Assembly: GCF_012489685.1 (NCBI RefSeq)
Contig: NC_080041.1
Coordinates: forward strand, 26,587,780-26,651,779
Length of the DNA stretch: 64,000 nucleotides
Direction: 5' to 3'
Origin: Lotus japonicus
Lineage: Eukaryota > Streptophyta > Magnoliopsida > Fabales > Fabaceae
Shown piece after piece: positions 22,600 to 33,138 of this stretch (within the stretch, counting starts at the first letter, position 1; each line of letters starts with the position of its first letter). The notes below the pieces were generated by a model, which made no database searches, had not been told where the DNA came from, and saw nothing but the letters and a program-made list of their open reading frames with translations. The position numbers and the translations under genes are program-made.

Positions 22600-23580
22600 A
22601 AATCTATTTTTTCATACATAACTGAATATTTGTTTTACAGCAAAAAAGCTTTATTTTGATAAAAGGTTCTTGGGAACAAACCTCTCCCAAGTGAGGAACC
22701 CAAACTGGAACTAGAAGAAACCACTCAAAACAGCAGTCTTTAACACGCCAGAAGGGAGAAAAGAAAGCTAAGCAACAAAACAGACAAGGCGGAAGGAAAA
22801 AAGGAAACAACAAAAAGCAATACACACATACAAAACACACAAAAAAAATAATCGTAGAGGTAACCAGAAACAAAGAAAACCTCAAGGCACTAAAGGGAAA
22901 AAACGAGACTAAAAAGAAGCCCCCCATCACAAGCCAGCTCTTCCTCGATCTATGTGCACCAAAGGCCCAAGGAGGACAGAAAAACCAGTACATGAAACTG
23001 GTCTAGAAACAAAAGCATCACGCAATGCACCATTCATACTACATCAAACAGCCAAAACACAGATAAATAACACAAAGGCAGCAGAGGTTTATGGCAGCAA
23101 TGGCACCGGGATTCTCAGTGAAGAAAATCAGCTCCATGATTAGAGAAATGACCAGATTGGTGATGATCTATCTCGGCCAGACTTTGCCAAATAATCCGCA
23201 AGGTGATCGGATTCTCTAAAGATATGAAAAACACCTACACATTCAACTTCTTCAATGAGCATATCAATCGAGATCAAGTTGTTTACAAGCTTCCATGGTC
23301 TATGTTCTTTATTTGTAATCCACCCAACTACCATAGCGGAATCGCTCTCCACTATAATATGATGAATCTGATTTACTTGGCAAAACAATAAGGCATAGTG
23401 GACCGCTTTGACCTCTGCTTCAAAAGCCCGTAATTCACCCACTGACATAGAGAAGACGCCCCTCTGTCGTCTAGTAGAATCTCTAAGGACTCCACCTATG
23501 CAGCTCTTACTTGGGTTTCCAATTGAAGAGCCATTAACATTGAATTTTAGAATGCCCTTAGGTGGTGGGTTCTATGTCTT
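22600..23580 (-). pseudogene. LINE relic: RNase H domain plus 3' tail
   Basis: The minus strand reads KFNVNGSSIGNP, GGVLRDS, AFEAEVKAVHYAL, VESDSAMVVGWI, and FHIFRESDHLADYLAKSGR. This is nearly a whole RNase H-like (RVT_3) domain of plant LINE ORF2, open from about 23580 to the stop at 23140. The usual first catalytic Asp is replaced by Asn (FNVNG). Below 23140 a long Phe-rich frame is the 3' untranslated tail read by chance, not a membrane protein. No RT is attached, as expected for a heavily 5'-truncated copy. Confidence 0.75.
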
Positions 23581-24091
23581 AGACCGAACACTCGTCCGAG
23601 TTTTGTTTACCCTCAAATCAACAAAATTGAGAGTAAATTCAGTGAGAGAATAAGGGCATTCTTTCCACCATGCCTTGACCCACCCAATATCCTTACAATA
23701 TGCCAATTCCAAATTGATTCTAAGCAGAACTGACTGTTCTGGAAAATATGTCAATCTCATACATAACTGGATAAATAAATCTATGCGATGTTTTAAATCC
23801 ATTTTTCTAAAATTACTAACAACATATCATATTATATACTCCACCATTTCCTAATTATAAGACCTAGTTTTACATTTTTCATTTTCTTAAATATAAGATC
23901 TTTTACAACAATCTACCAAAAAATAATATGAAATAATATATGCATTTTTTTAAAATCAATACACTAATTAGACACATTTAATGCTTCCCTAATAAACACA
24001 ACTTTTTGTATTAAACTATTATAATTAGGAACGAAGAGAGTATTATACAATTGTTCATCGGTTTCAATTTAATATATAAAACAAATATGGA
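23581..24091. other. AT-rich intergenic stretch
   Basis: The minus strand just above the RNase H relic (23581-23800) reads as a plausible upstream continuation of LINE ORF2 (WWKECPYSLTEFTLNFVD) but without a diagnostic motif. From 23800 to 24091 nothing coding or repetitive is recognised. Confidence 0.35.
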
Positions 24092-24387
24092 TTAGCACAA
24101 CTGGTCACATATTTCAGGTTTAATTATCACATTCTCATAATTCAAAGGGTTTGAATTTTGTTGGTTCCGTAAAATCCAAGTTAGCAACTAGCAAGCAACC
24201 TGCCTTGGGGACTCAACCATTCTACCAATTTTTTTTTTAAAAGTTAACAACCGATTAAAGGTAATAAATACTCTTGTGAATATAGAAAACTCATTGGTCA
24301 GCCCCTACCGTTTAGTGCGCTGACCGTGTGACGAGATATTAGTCTCACAGCTGTCGGTTGTGGGGATACCTTGGTCAAGACAAAAAT
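24092..24387 (+). mobile_element. SINE relic of the same family as 1339-1573, split
   Basis: The body at 24271-24387 (CTCTTGTGAATA, TGGTCAGCCCCTACCG, TTAGTGCGCTGACCGTG, GATACCTTGGTCAAGAC) matches the reverse complement of the SINE at 1339-1573. A likely decayed tRNA-like head lies about 100 bases further upstream (TAGCACAACTGG near 24093 and GGGTTTGAATTTT near 24147). Head and body are separated by unrelated sequence, so the copy is old or interrupted. It lies 250 bp upstream of F-box copy 3. Confidence 0.65.
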
Positions 24388-24643
24388 ATATATATATTTT
24401 TTTGAAACGACAAAAATATATATATATATAATTTATTTTTTTTAATTAATTGAGATATCAAAATTTAGAAACTAGAAGAGAAAAAGCGTTTAAAACTAAA
24501 GAACTTGGTGCAGGCGTAGCAACGCTCGCTGGTTACGCGCAGGTGAAGGTTTTCCGCTCATTACGACTACGATCCCTCACCGATGCAAACTCATTCATTC
24601 TTCATCTGAATCGAGAGAAGATAAAGCTCTGGCCCCTTCAACA

Positions 24644-25858
24644 ATGGCGATTCCTGATGATGTCGCCTTCACGATTCTGTCGAAACTGCCTCTGAAATCC
24701 CTCAAGCGATTCACACTGGTTCACAAATCATGGGCTGATTTACTCGAAATCCCTCATTTCATGAGCAAATTCGTATCCAAACATCACTCTTATCACGATG
24801 ATACATCTTTCCTTCTCTTACAGCAGCAGCCATCAGATTTCATCCATTATCACGGTTCATTGTATCTGCTTTCAGGTGACAAATTTGAGAAAACAGTCAA
24901 ATCAGATTCGCTTCCATATCAAGAGCATCGCAGATTCCTTAGGGTTTCGGGTTCCGGTATTCATGGCATTCGTTGTCTCCATGAAGTACCAGACTATAAG
25001 TATGTATTGTGGAACCCAGCTACTAATGAATTCAGAGTTACTCCTCCCAGCCCTCGAGAGTCTGTACCTTATTATGATCCATGTATTACTACTCATGGAT
25101 TTGGTTATGATCATGTTACCGATGACTTTAAGGTCATTCGCCATATAACATTTTATCCGGAATTTGAAAAAGAAGATCATAGGGAACCAGATGAGGACGA
25201 AGATGATGATTGGCAAGTTGAAGTTGAAGTTGAAAATGATCGGCAAGATGAGTCGATGATACCAGACCAGTTTCCATGTCCAACATCACAGCCCTTCTGG
25301 GAAATATATAGCCTAAGAAGCAACTCTTGGAGGAAACTGGATACTGATATGCCTATTATCGGAAGTGGTTCCGGTATGGGTTATGACATTTACACGAACG
25401 GAGTGTGTCATTGGTTGGGTTTGAATAAGTGTGGTTTAGAAATATATTTGGGGTCATTCAACTTTAGCAATGAGATATTCTACACAACGCCCTTACCGTT
25501 AGATCTGGCTGATACAAGGAAGCAGAACTACTTGGCAGTGTTAAATGAGTCCATTGCATTGATATCAATACATGAAGAAACAACAACTTTTCACATATGG
25601 ATTTTGGGTGAGCTCTGTGCAAAGGAATCATGGACTAAACTTTTCACTGTTGGACTTGGACCCTTGCATGGCTTTGGGCTTCCTATTGGAGTAGGGAAGA
25701 TGGGCGATATATTCTTCAGAAAAGAAAATGGTGAACTAGCCTTGTTCGATTTAAGTACTCATATGCTCAAGGAGATTGCTGCTACAGAGGTGTTAGAGTA
25801 TGATCAGATAATAATCTATAAGGAAAGCATTCTTCCGATTGGAAGAACAGGTTATTGA
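24644..25858 (+). CDS. F-box protein with FBA-type C-terminal domain (copy 3)
   Basis: This is a single-exon gene of 404 codons starting MAIPDDVAF in the same ACAATGGCG context as its paralogs. It has the N-terminal F-box (residues about 1-42, SKP1-binding in SCF ligases). An F-box-associated region follows, with VLWNPATNEF, THGFGYDHVTDDFKVIR, WEIYSLRSNSWRKLD and NGVCHWLG, and a conserved C-terminus ending SILPIGRTGY. Its acidic insert (about nt 25170-25260, Glu/Asp/Val-rich) differs strongly in sequence and length from copy 2. No stop or frameshift was seen. The target protein is unknown. Confidence 0.92.
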   Translation: MAIPDDVAFTILSKLPLKSLKRFTLVHKSWADLLEIPHFMSKFVSKHHSYHDDTSFLLLQQQPSDFIHYHGSLYLLSGDKFEKTVKSDSLPYQEHRRFLRVSGSGIHGIRCLHEVPDYKYVLWNPATNEFRVTPPSPRESVPYYDPCITTHGFGYDHVTDDFKVIRHITFYPEFEKEDHREPDEDEDDDWQVEVEVENDRQDESMIPDQFPCPTSQPFWEIYSLRSNSWRKLDTDMPIIGSGSGMGYDIYTNGVCHWLGLNKCGLEIYLGSFNFSNEIFYTTPLPLDLADTRKQNYLAVLNESIALISIHEETTTFHIWILGELCAKESWTKLFTVGLGPLHGFGLPIGVGKMGDIFFRKENGELALFDLSTHMLKEIAATEVLEYDQIIIYKESILPIGRTGY

Positions 25859-26338
25859 TTGTTTTTCTAGTTCAAGCTTAAAGCTTTACTCATTAGATTA
25901 ATGATGATGTCTTTTAAGATTTATTGAATGTTAAGAAGTCACTTGTATACAAGCTGGCTCTTCAATTGCCCACATGTTATATGCTATCAAGTAGGCTTAA
26001 TTACACTTTTGTGAATAGATAGTTTTGGTTTCCCCAGTTTCAATTGAGATTGAGCCAATTAAGCCCTTATACTTTTAAAATTAATCAAATTTAGTCCAAC
26101 AGTTAGTGTGTCATCAGTTATTAATGAAATTCGCTGACATGGAGAACTCTAATCTTAGCTGTCATATATATTGCCAACATTGCCACATATGATATTTTAT
26201 TTGGTTTTATGTTTTAACCAAATTAAATAAAACATTTGAGGTGCTCGTAATTCTTTTGTCTTTATGATAGTTGACAGAAATCGAAAAATTCTCACTTATT
26301 ATGTTGAATATTCATGGAGCTCGTAATTCCAGTACAAG
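25859..26338. other. 3' flank of F-box copy 3 with a possible MITE end
   Basis: The first 130 bases match the 3' flanks of the other copies. From 25991, GGCTTAATTACACTTTTG resembles the MULE-type end at 19444, but no matching right end or target duplication was found. Nothing else is supported here. Confidence 0.35.
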
Positions 26339-26862
26339 TTTGTTGTCAAGGATCTTGGTATGGCGGGGGGAAGATTCACATGGTATAGGAGGGAAGCAGG
26401 GAAAGTATAGTGGCTAAGAGGCTGGACAGGGCTGTGGCTGACCCGGAATGAAGGCTAGCTTTTCCCTGAGGCTTATGTTGAGCTGTTAACTAGAGTGCAA
26501 TCTGATCATAGTCCCTTACTTTTGAAGTGTTCTCTGGAAAATAAAAATCAGGGACTAAGTCCTTTCAGATTTCTTGTTGCTTGGGCCTCTCATGAGGAGT
26601 ATAAGGGGATGGGGGAGAAAGCTTGGAAAGGTACATATGGTGATGTTACTTCCAAGTTTGCTAAGGTGAAGGAGGATTCTATCCATTTCAATAATCAAAC
26701 ATTTGCGAAGGTGAAGGAGGATTGGATGCTTTCTTCCACCATGTCCTGTCTTGAAGCTAAGTTACAAGAGGAATATTGGGAGTTACAAGAGGAATATAGT
26801 GAGGTTCTGAGGGAGGAGGAACTTTTGTGGTCTCCAAAGTCTAGGGTGGTTTCAATCTTTCA
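26339..26862 (+). pseudogene. LINE ORF2 fragment: end of endonuclease and linker
   Basis: The frame shows DLGMAGGRFTW, then a broken segment, FPEAYVELLTRVQSDHSPLL, FRFLVAWASHEEY and EEELLWSPKSR. In plant LINE ORF2 the endonuclease ends with an LxxxxSDHxPLLL motif, followed by a helical linker ending in (E)E.lW.QKSR before the RT. Stops upstream of 26495 and a duplicated FAKVKEDS segment show decay. Near 26875 it breaks off into a microsatellite; the RT is missing. Confidence 0.8.
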
Positions 26863-26883
26863 GAAGTTCCTCCCTCTTCTTGT

Positions 26884-26887
<4 letters not shown>

Positions 26888-26949
<62 letters not shown>
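26888..26949. repeat. (CT)n(TA)n microsatellite
   Basis: About 32 bases of CT repeat run directly into about 28 bases of TA repeat. The chance frame through it (LSLSLSLYIYIYIY) is not a protein. Confidence 0.95.
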
Positions 26950-26952
<3 letters not shown>

Positions 26953-27729
26953 TTTGCTTCTCTCTTTCTGCTTTCTGTCTATGGGAAGTTGAGAACCTAA
27001 AACAATATTTGTGTTAGTTAAGCCATAGTTAATTATATAATAGTTAATAGGAGAGTCATTCTTTGCTTTTCAATACCTTTCTCAAGCATTCTTCTTATTC
27101 TTGCATTAATGATTAATAAAATGTGTTTAAATCCATAGAGAACACTGTCAAAGAAGGTGCAAGGAATACCTTGAGAGTAAAAAGAGAGAAAAAATAAAGT
27201 CAAAGGAGAATCGCTACCAATCTTCAATCTCAATCCCAAAATCTGAAATATTTACTATGTATGAATGCATGTATACATTTAGTGTATATGTATTAAAAAA
27301 TTCCATTTCCTTTACTTTCTCTCTACCTTCCCAAATCTACATGTGAAATTTGTATAATTGTGTTGCTTTTGTTTTGAGTAATGGATGATGCAGGGTGTTA
27401 TTAGAATCAATGAATTCATATATTTGAGTGATATAGTACAAAATGGCGATGATAGAGTTTCACAAGGTTCATTTACAATATTCTTCTAATTAGTAGTAGA
27501 TGTGACCATAAATGCCTTTGACTCCTATAAAATTGGAGTTGTCTCAGACTAAAGCTAAATAAGTTGTTTTAGTGGCCACTTTCCGGGTTTTCTTCTATCC
27601 TCGCAAATTATGATTTTCCTTTTGGCTACTGGTTATGGGATTGAGAAGCTGGATTGTTGCACTTTTTACTATTTTGGCTATTAGAATTTGTTTTTATCCA
27701 AATGGAGTTATATTTTCTTTTGGTTGCAG
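26950..27729. other. Mostly unassigned; shared flank at its start
   Basis: Bases to about 27035 match 4320-4426 and form the empty site of copia element 1. Bases 27600-27650 match 12955-13010. Between them no coding sequence is convincing. A possible exon lies at 27393-27469 (after GATGCAG) but lacks support. Confidence 0.35.
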
Positions 27730-28345
27730 TTGCTGGCGAAGGGATTGGAGAAGTCCGGGTTTCACCCGGATGCCATAGCTGATCAGGTAAGAAACTGGTT
27801 GAGGATGTCTTTATTTTTTATAATTTTTTTCTGAAATGCACTTGATGGAGGAATTTGAAATTTCTTATCGCAAAATTATTGTTTGATTTGCAATGAAGTT
27901 TGGCAGTTAATGTCAAGAAGACCAGTCACAGTATTCAATGGGGGTTTAGAATAGAGTAATATTCTATTCTACCATCTAAAGCATTCTTTTTTAACTTTGC
28001 AACTTGGAAGACTTTGGTTAGTTACTTTAAACAAATTGCTAAAAATTTACTTCATTACTCATTGAAGATTTCACACAGTTCTAGAAACATTGAAGATAGA
28101 AAAAATTATAGCCTATCATTTTAAAAGTTACTTAGGTTTACTGGTGAGCCATTTCAAGTCAGCTGTGTTCTAGTCGTGGATAATGAGATTGAAAGCGTAG
28201 TTTGGCAATGCCATATCGACATGTATTGTAATATACAAACATGATTGGAAAAAAAACAAATCAGTGATAAGTGATAACAATTTTGATACTCTGTTCACAG
28301 GTTACTGGTGTTCTACGTGCTATTACTAATTTTCATGGTGACTAG
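27730..28345 (+). pseudogene. Two exon-like segments of an unidentified host gene
   Basis: Segment 27730-27786 (57 nt, 19 codons, LLAKGLEKSGFHPDAIADQ) is preceded by TTGGTTGCAG and followed by GTAAGAAAC. Segment 28301-28345 (VTGVLRAITNFHGD and stop) is preceded by CTGTTCACAG. Both are in the same phase, so a join gives one continuous C-terminal reading frame with canonical GT-AG signals. I do not recognise the protein. A retroelement LTR starts at 28346, immediately after the TAG, so the original 3' end may have been cut. Copy A (near 13010-13050) keeps only a hint of this region (ELEKSGF). Confidence 0.4.
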
Positions 28346-28690
28346 TGTTAGGAATACTGAATTACTGATTGTATAACTTTGTTATTATGCTTTCAGTTCT
28401 ATTGTATTTCCTTTCAGTATTGTTAAGTCAGTTAGTGTTGTTTAGCTTGTTGTAACAAACTGTAACAAATTCAATCTGAGTTACTTATAGCTCTTGTGAT
28501 TGATCATTGCAAGTTTTGTTTGTTAGCTAAACTTCTTTGCTCTCTATAAAAGAGCTATCTTTGTAATCAGAATACATTTCTCTAGACACACTCTCCCCGA
28601 TTTCTTAATGTGGTATGAAGAGCTTAATCTTGATCCTTTCCATGGCTTCCACACAAAGCACTATAGAACAAAGTTCAATCTTTTGCTTCC
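28346..28690 (+). mobile_element. Copia-type LTR with PBS and a short gag stub
   Basis: The LTR-like block runs from TGTTAGGAATACTGAATTAC to about 28608. It contains a TATA-like CTATAAAAGAG (about 28543), and a primer-site-like TGGTATGAAGAGC follows (28611-28623). Then comes ATGGCTTCCACACAAAGC, a typical copia gag start, which breaks off within about 60 bases. The duplicated copy at 12950-13050 lacks it. It is a 5' end only, or a deleted element. Confidence 0.55.
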
Positions 28691-28769
28691 TGTGTATGTG
28701 TTAGATTTGAAATATGTTCGTCACATGTGTTTTTCTTGGTTGATTTGTCTGGCTTTGTCATTTCCTTCT

Positions 28770-31375
28770 TACTTTTTTGTAATGTTTTAACATACTCTCT
28801 TTTTGTCATAGTCACTGATTCATTCTACTTTTTTTTTTATTGTTGTAATTGTCAAACTCTGTTATGTGAGTTGTTTAGGTGGCTCCAACTTATGAAATTA
28901 TTGTTACTCATTCAATGAACCTACCATTTTTTCCATTTTCTCTTTGCTTTTTCTCTGCCTTATTCAGCAAGTCGTTTAACTATCAGAGTGTTAATTGGCT
29001 AGGAAATAGAGGTTGAAAATTATTCAGTCCTCTGTAAAAACATAGATCAAAAGATATTCATAAATCTTTCATGGACTCTTATCCAGTATGAATTAGATTT
29101 TCCTGGATTTCTGTTTGTTATCACTAAAGAGGCCTCCCATTGGTTAGAAAGATCAAAGATGCTAGTAAAAGTCTCTTTGTGCATCAAGGTGAATACTACT
29201 TTGTTTAGATTCCTAATACTTAAGATTCACCAATCAAGAAGTTGATATGCTCGAAGAACTAGCATGTTATGTCCAATTATGGTCAAAACACCATTGTTCA
29301 GGTAGAGTTAATACATTCTTATGTTATCATGCCTAATAACTATATTATATCATTACATGGATGATGCCCATCTAATGTGTGGAAGATGAATTTAATTTAC
29401 ATGGTCACATGTGCATTGATTTGTCGCCAAGCCATGCCCATCTAACGTAGTAGTTGTATAATTATGTTCATTTCCTTTTTTTCTTTCATGGTACACTACT
29501 ACATTTAAGCCCTTTGCTTCATTTTTTCTTGTCACCTTTAATATCTTATTTCCATTAACTACTTTGAATTTTGATTTTAATTTAAAATTTTATTAACATA
29601 AATGCATAATCTCACTCACTTTGCATCTCTTACATATAGTTAAGTCGGTGGAGTTCAATTTTTTGGTCCTTTTGTTTTGTGATTTAAGAAGCTGAAGGCG
29701 AAGATATATCTTTTATGGAATGTCGATGCAATGGCTGTGCAAAGATTGAGCGATTAGTTAAGGTTATGAAATCTCTCTTTTACTACTACTTTCTTATTTG
29801 CCGTAGCAGATGACTCATTCACCTTTTGCAGTATATATTGTGGATAATGTGTATAGTATCAGGGTCTTACATGCTGACATCTTGTTCCCAAATTTTTGAA
29901 AATACAAGAGCTACACGTTCTCAGTCATGTTCTTTGAAAAGTATATGGCTCTAGTTTTAGTTTTTTATTTTGGTGGTAAATTTCCGCTAACCCATATCTT
30001 AGACCCTCTGGTCTTGATATGCCCCCAATGGTTTACTTTTTCTTGTCTTCCCTACTGGATATGAAATCATAGTATACTGGCATAATATTCTACATCAGTC
30101 CATGTTGGAAGGACACTACTAATAAGTAATAACTGTTGCATTTTAACTTCCATGCTAAGGAGCTTTTCTTGATATATTATTGTGAACCAAATCTTTATAA
30201 TTTTTTACGATACTTGGAAGAGAAGTTATCTGGTTTCCATCTTGTTGATTGCAGGAATTACCATTCTCAACTAAACTTTTGCATCTGTTTCCATGTGGTT
30301 TTCATTCTTATTCTTCAATTTACAAAATAGAGTTACGTTTTTTCATGTGTCAATGATTTTATGGTAACATTTGATGCATGTCCTGAAATTCAGGTTCTGT
30401 ATACACCACAGGTGTAATTTTTGTATGAGGTTGTGTGGTGTCCCTGTCATCAGAAGCTATTAGGCTATATTAGCTAGTCCAAAGCTGGAGTCACATGGCA
30501 TGCTGCAAAGTATTGATTAACATTTAATGCTTGTTGTCATGTGACTTAAAGCTTAGTTAGTTAGTTTGGTCATTGTTGTCTTCAATTAAAAATCTTTAAT
30601 TGTTTGGATATTGTTTGTCTTCAGTTGAAATTTAACTAAGGAGCTGATTTGAAATGGCGAAATGTTGCTTTTCAAAAGAACTAGCTCTTATCATATGAAA
30701 ATCTAGGTTTTACAGTCAAGCATCACCCTAAAGATGTGTTGGGCAAAGGCAAATATGGTTTTTATGTAGGCTAAAGATGTGACATGTATCAGTCTCACCG
30801 TTTCTTCTTTCCTCACAGGCTCGGCTCTGCTTCTCTTTTCTGCCATAGAAATTGTTCGTCTTCTACTCCATCCTCCCTCTCCAGCTTCTCTCTGTGTGCT
30901 AAACAGTGTCTCATGTAAATTTCTAGCTCTCCACTTCCTCATACTCAAGCTTCTCATTTTTTTTTATTTCATTGATCAGATGCAAAATCTCTTTCTCTAG
31001 GTGTTAGATCTGTTTCTCTTCTCTTTTGATCAGGTAAGATTTCTTGTTCTGGGTTTCTCTATTTCTCATCTGTGGAAATAAATTTTTTTCCTTAATTTTG
31101 GAATAAATTATGAAAATTCTATTGCTGACATTCTAATTTTTTTTTATATAATTTTAGATAACAAACTGTTCGATGAAATGTTAGAACGATTGCTTTTGTG
31201 GTACTTTAATCACATTGTGTTCTGACGTAGTATTTTGCTTAATAGACTTTATGATTCACATTACTGCAATTTCTTTTTTGGTGAATGCTACCATACAATA
31301 GTGAAATAGGTTGTCTATGGTGCAAGAGCTAGGTCGATTGAAGTTTTAGAACAGATATTGTGGAAATATATTAAG
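28770..31375. repeat. Duplicate of the flank of F-box copy 2
   Basis: 28770-30540 is collinear with 13050-14774, and 30620-31370 with 20004-20036 plus 21011-21720. Where copy 2 carries copia element 2, the TRIM piece and a LINE relic, this copy has only about 80 bases (30541-30620). It is therefore close to the pre-insertion state. No gene was recognised in the block. Confidence 0.75.
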
Positions 31376-31881
31376 TTTACATCTTTAAATCTCAATTTTG
31401 TTATGTAGGTCGGAAAATCCAGGAAGTCAAAAGGGTAAGAAATGGTGCATTATGGAGGAATTTTGCTTAGCCAAGAAATTCTAGCTAAGCAAAATTTTGG
31501 TAGCAACAAATGAGTTTTGAAAGCATCTGCTTGCTAAGCGAGTAGGGATTTTCTTCGCATGAAGTAAGATAACTATTGAGCGAGTTTTGTCTCGCTAATT
31601 AAGCAAGTTGAGTTGGCCTTGGCTTCATTTAAAAGCTGGAAAATAGAATTTTAAGCAACTTCTTGGCACTTCTACATATCTTAATAAGTGAGAAACACCA
31701 AAGAGGCTTGGAGATTGGATCTTTGGTACAAAGGAGAGCTGGAATTATCCATAAGGAATCACAGATTGTTCGGTTCTTCTTAGTTTTCTTCATCCAAGTT
31801 TGTAAAGCTTCCATGAAAATAGAAAGTTAACTTATCGCTTTTTGTTTGGATTAAATGTAAGTACTTGACTTTATGTCATTT

Positions 31882-31885
<4 letters not shown>
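31376..31885. other. Unassigned; possibly LTR-derived
   Basis: The stretch contains repeated words such as GCTAAGCGAG, TGAGCGAGTTTTG and CTAATTAAGCAAG, a style seen in LTRs of some legume Ty3/gypsy elements, but no ends, PBS or coding sequence. The assignment is tentative. Confidence 0.25.

Positions 31886-31935
<50 letters not shown>
31886..31935. repeat. (TA)n microsatellite
   Basis: About 50 bases of uninterrupted TA dinucleotides. Confidence 0.95.
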
Positions 31936-31937
<2 letters not shown>

Positions 31938-31975
31938 TAGTTCTATGCATTGATTCAGTGGTTTGTTCTTATTTT

Positions 31976-33138
31976 TGTTAGATATAATCATGTAAATAGG
32001 GAAACAAGATATTCTTATTATATTTTGTATTTATTGTTCATTTATGATGCCTAATATATATAATGACCCTCGTTGTGTAGTTTAGACACACAAATTTAAT
32101 CTAATTTTGCCTCTCGGTTTCTCCTATTTTTACATGGTATTAGAGTAGTATCATCCTTCGTGACCTATGTCATCACTATTCCACGGTTGAAAGCATGAAG
32201 AAAGGCAATACTAATTTGCCGTCAAACCTGATGGATCCATTATCATTCGATGCATATCTTTTCTCGGAAATCGTGTCTCCTCTCAGGTTTTTGACTTTTC
32301 CCTTTGTTGTGTTTCATTCCACTAGTTTTCCTTTCTTCCCTTTGTCGTGTTTCATTCCGACAGTTTTTTTAACCTTACTACCTGTCGTGTTTCATTCTGG
32401 CAGTGTGTCTGACTTGACTACATGTCGTGTTTCGTTCCGACGTCTTACCTGACTACATGTTGTGTTTCATTCCAACATTTTTTCCGGATTACCCCTGTTG
32501 TATTTATTTCAACGGTGTTTTTGGCTTTTATCTTTATCGTGCATCATTCCGACAGCTTTCTCAACCCACTTTTATCGCTACCTAGCCACACCGACCACCA
32601 CCTTATCACCTATCCCTAGTACTTTCAGCCCCGAACGACCTTCGCACGTGCTTATATGCGCCCCCTTCTTCTCTGCGCGTGAGTTCACACACTTCCTGTA
32701 TCACTAGTGTGTCGTGCCAAAGTTCTGGTTCGCTAGACTCTCTCTCGTTTCCCATTCCAAATTCACCCTTACTTCATTTTCTTCTTGATGGTGTTGCAGA
32801 TCTGACTTTCAAGCCTCAGTTTTGTTGTTCTTTTGGGTGTTTCTATCTCCTCTAATGATGCTTAGTCGTATATCCAAATCTGAGTTTTTTTTTTCTGCTT
32901 GAAGTTTCTCTCTTCGGCAGCCGCTCCTCGTGTTAATTATATCTATTAAGTAGAATATTTTGTATTTATGGTTATTTGGTAATCTAATCATATAATTAGA
33001 AAAGTAATCATGTACATAGGGAAATAAGATATTCCTATGACATTTTGTATTTATTGTGCCTTTATGGTAATGACCCTCATGTAGTTTAGACACACATATT
33101 AAATCTAATATTGCCTCTCGGTTTCTTCTAATTTTGCA
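31976..33138 (+). mobile_element. Small non-autonomous LTR retroelement
   Basis: A left LTR (31976-32134, TGTTAGATATAATC to TTTTTACA) and a right LTR (about 33000-33138, ending AATTTTGCA) share CATGTANATAGGGAAANAAG, AATGACCCTC, AGTTTAGACACACA and GCCTCTCGGTTTCT. A mutated primer site TGGTATTAGAG follows the left LTR at 32135. The internal region of about 0.86 kb has no gag-pol domains. The LTRs differ by many substitutions and indels, so the insertion is old. Confidence 0.7.
32293..32560. repeat. Degenerate minisatellite inside the small LTR element
   Basis: Six to eight imperfect copies of a unit like TGTCGTGTTTCATTCCGACAG recur at irregular spacing of about 30-60 bases. The unit itself is partly self-complementary at its ends (TGTCG...CGACAG). 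Confidence 0.65.

Noticed and set aside
22604..22993. A 129-codon Phe-rich frame on the minus strand resembling a membrane protein
   Set aside because: It lies in the 3' tail of a LINE relic, directly after the RNase H stop; the composition reflects T-rich DNA and no homologous protein is recognised.
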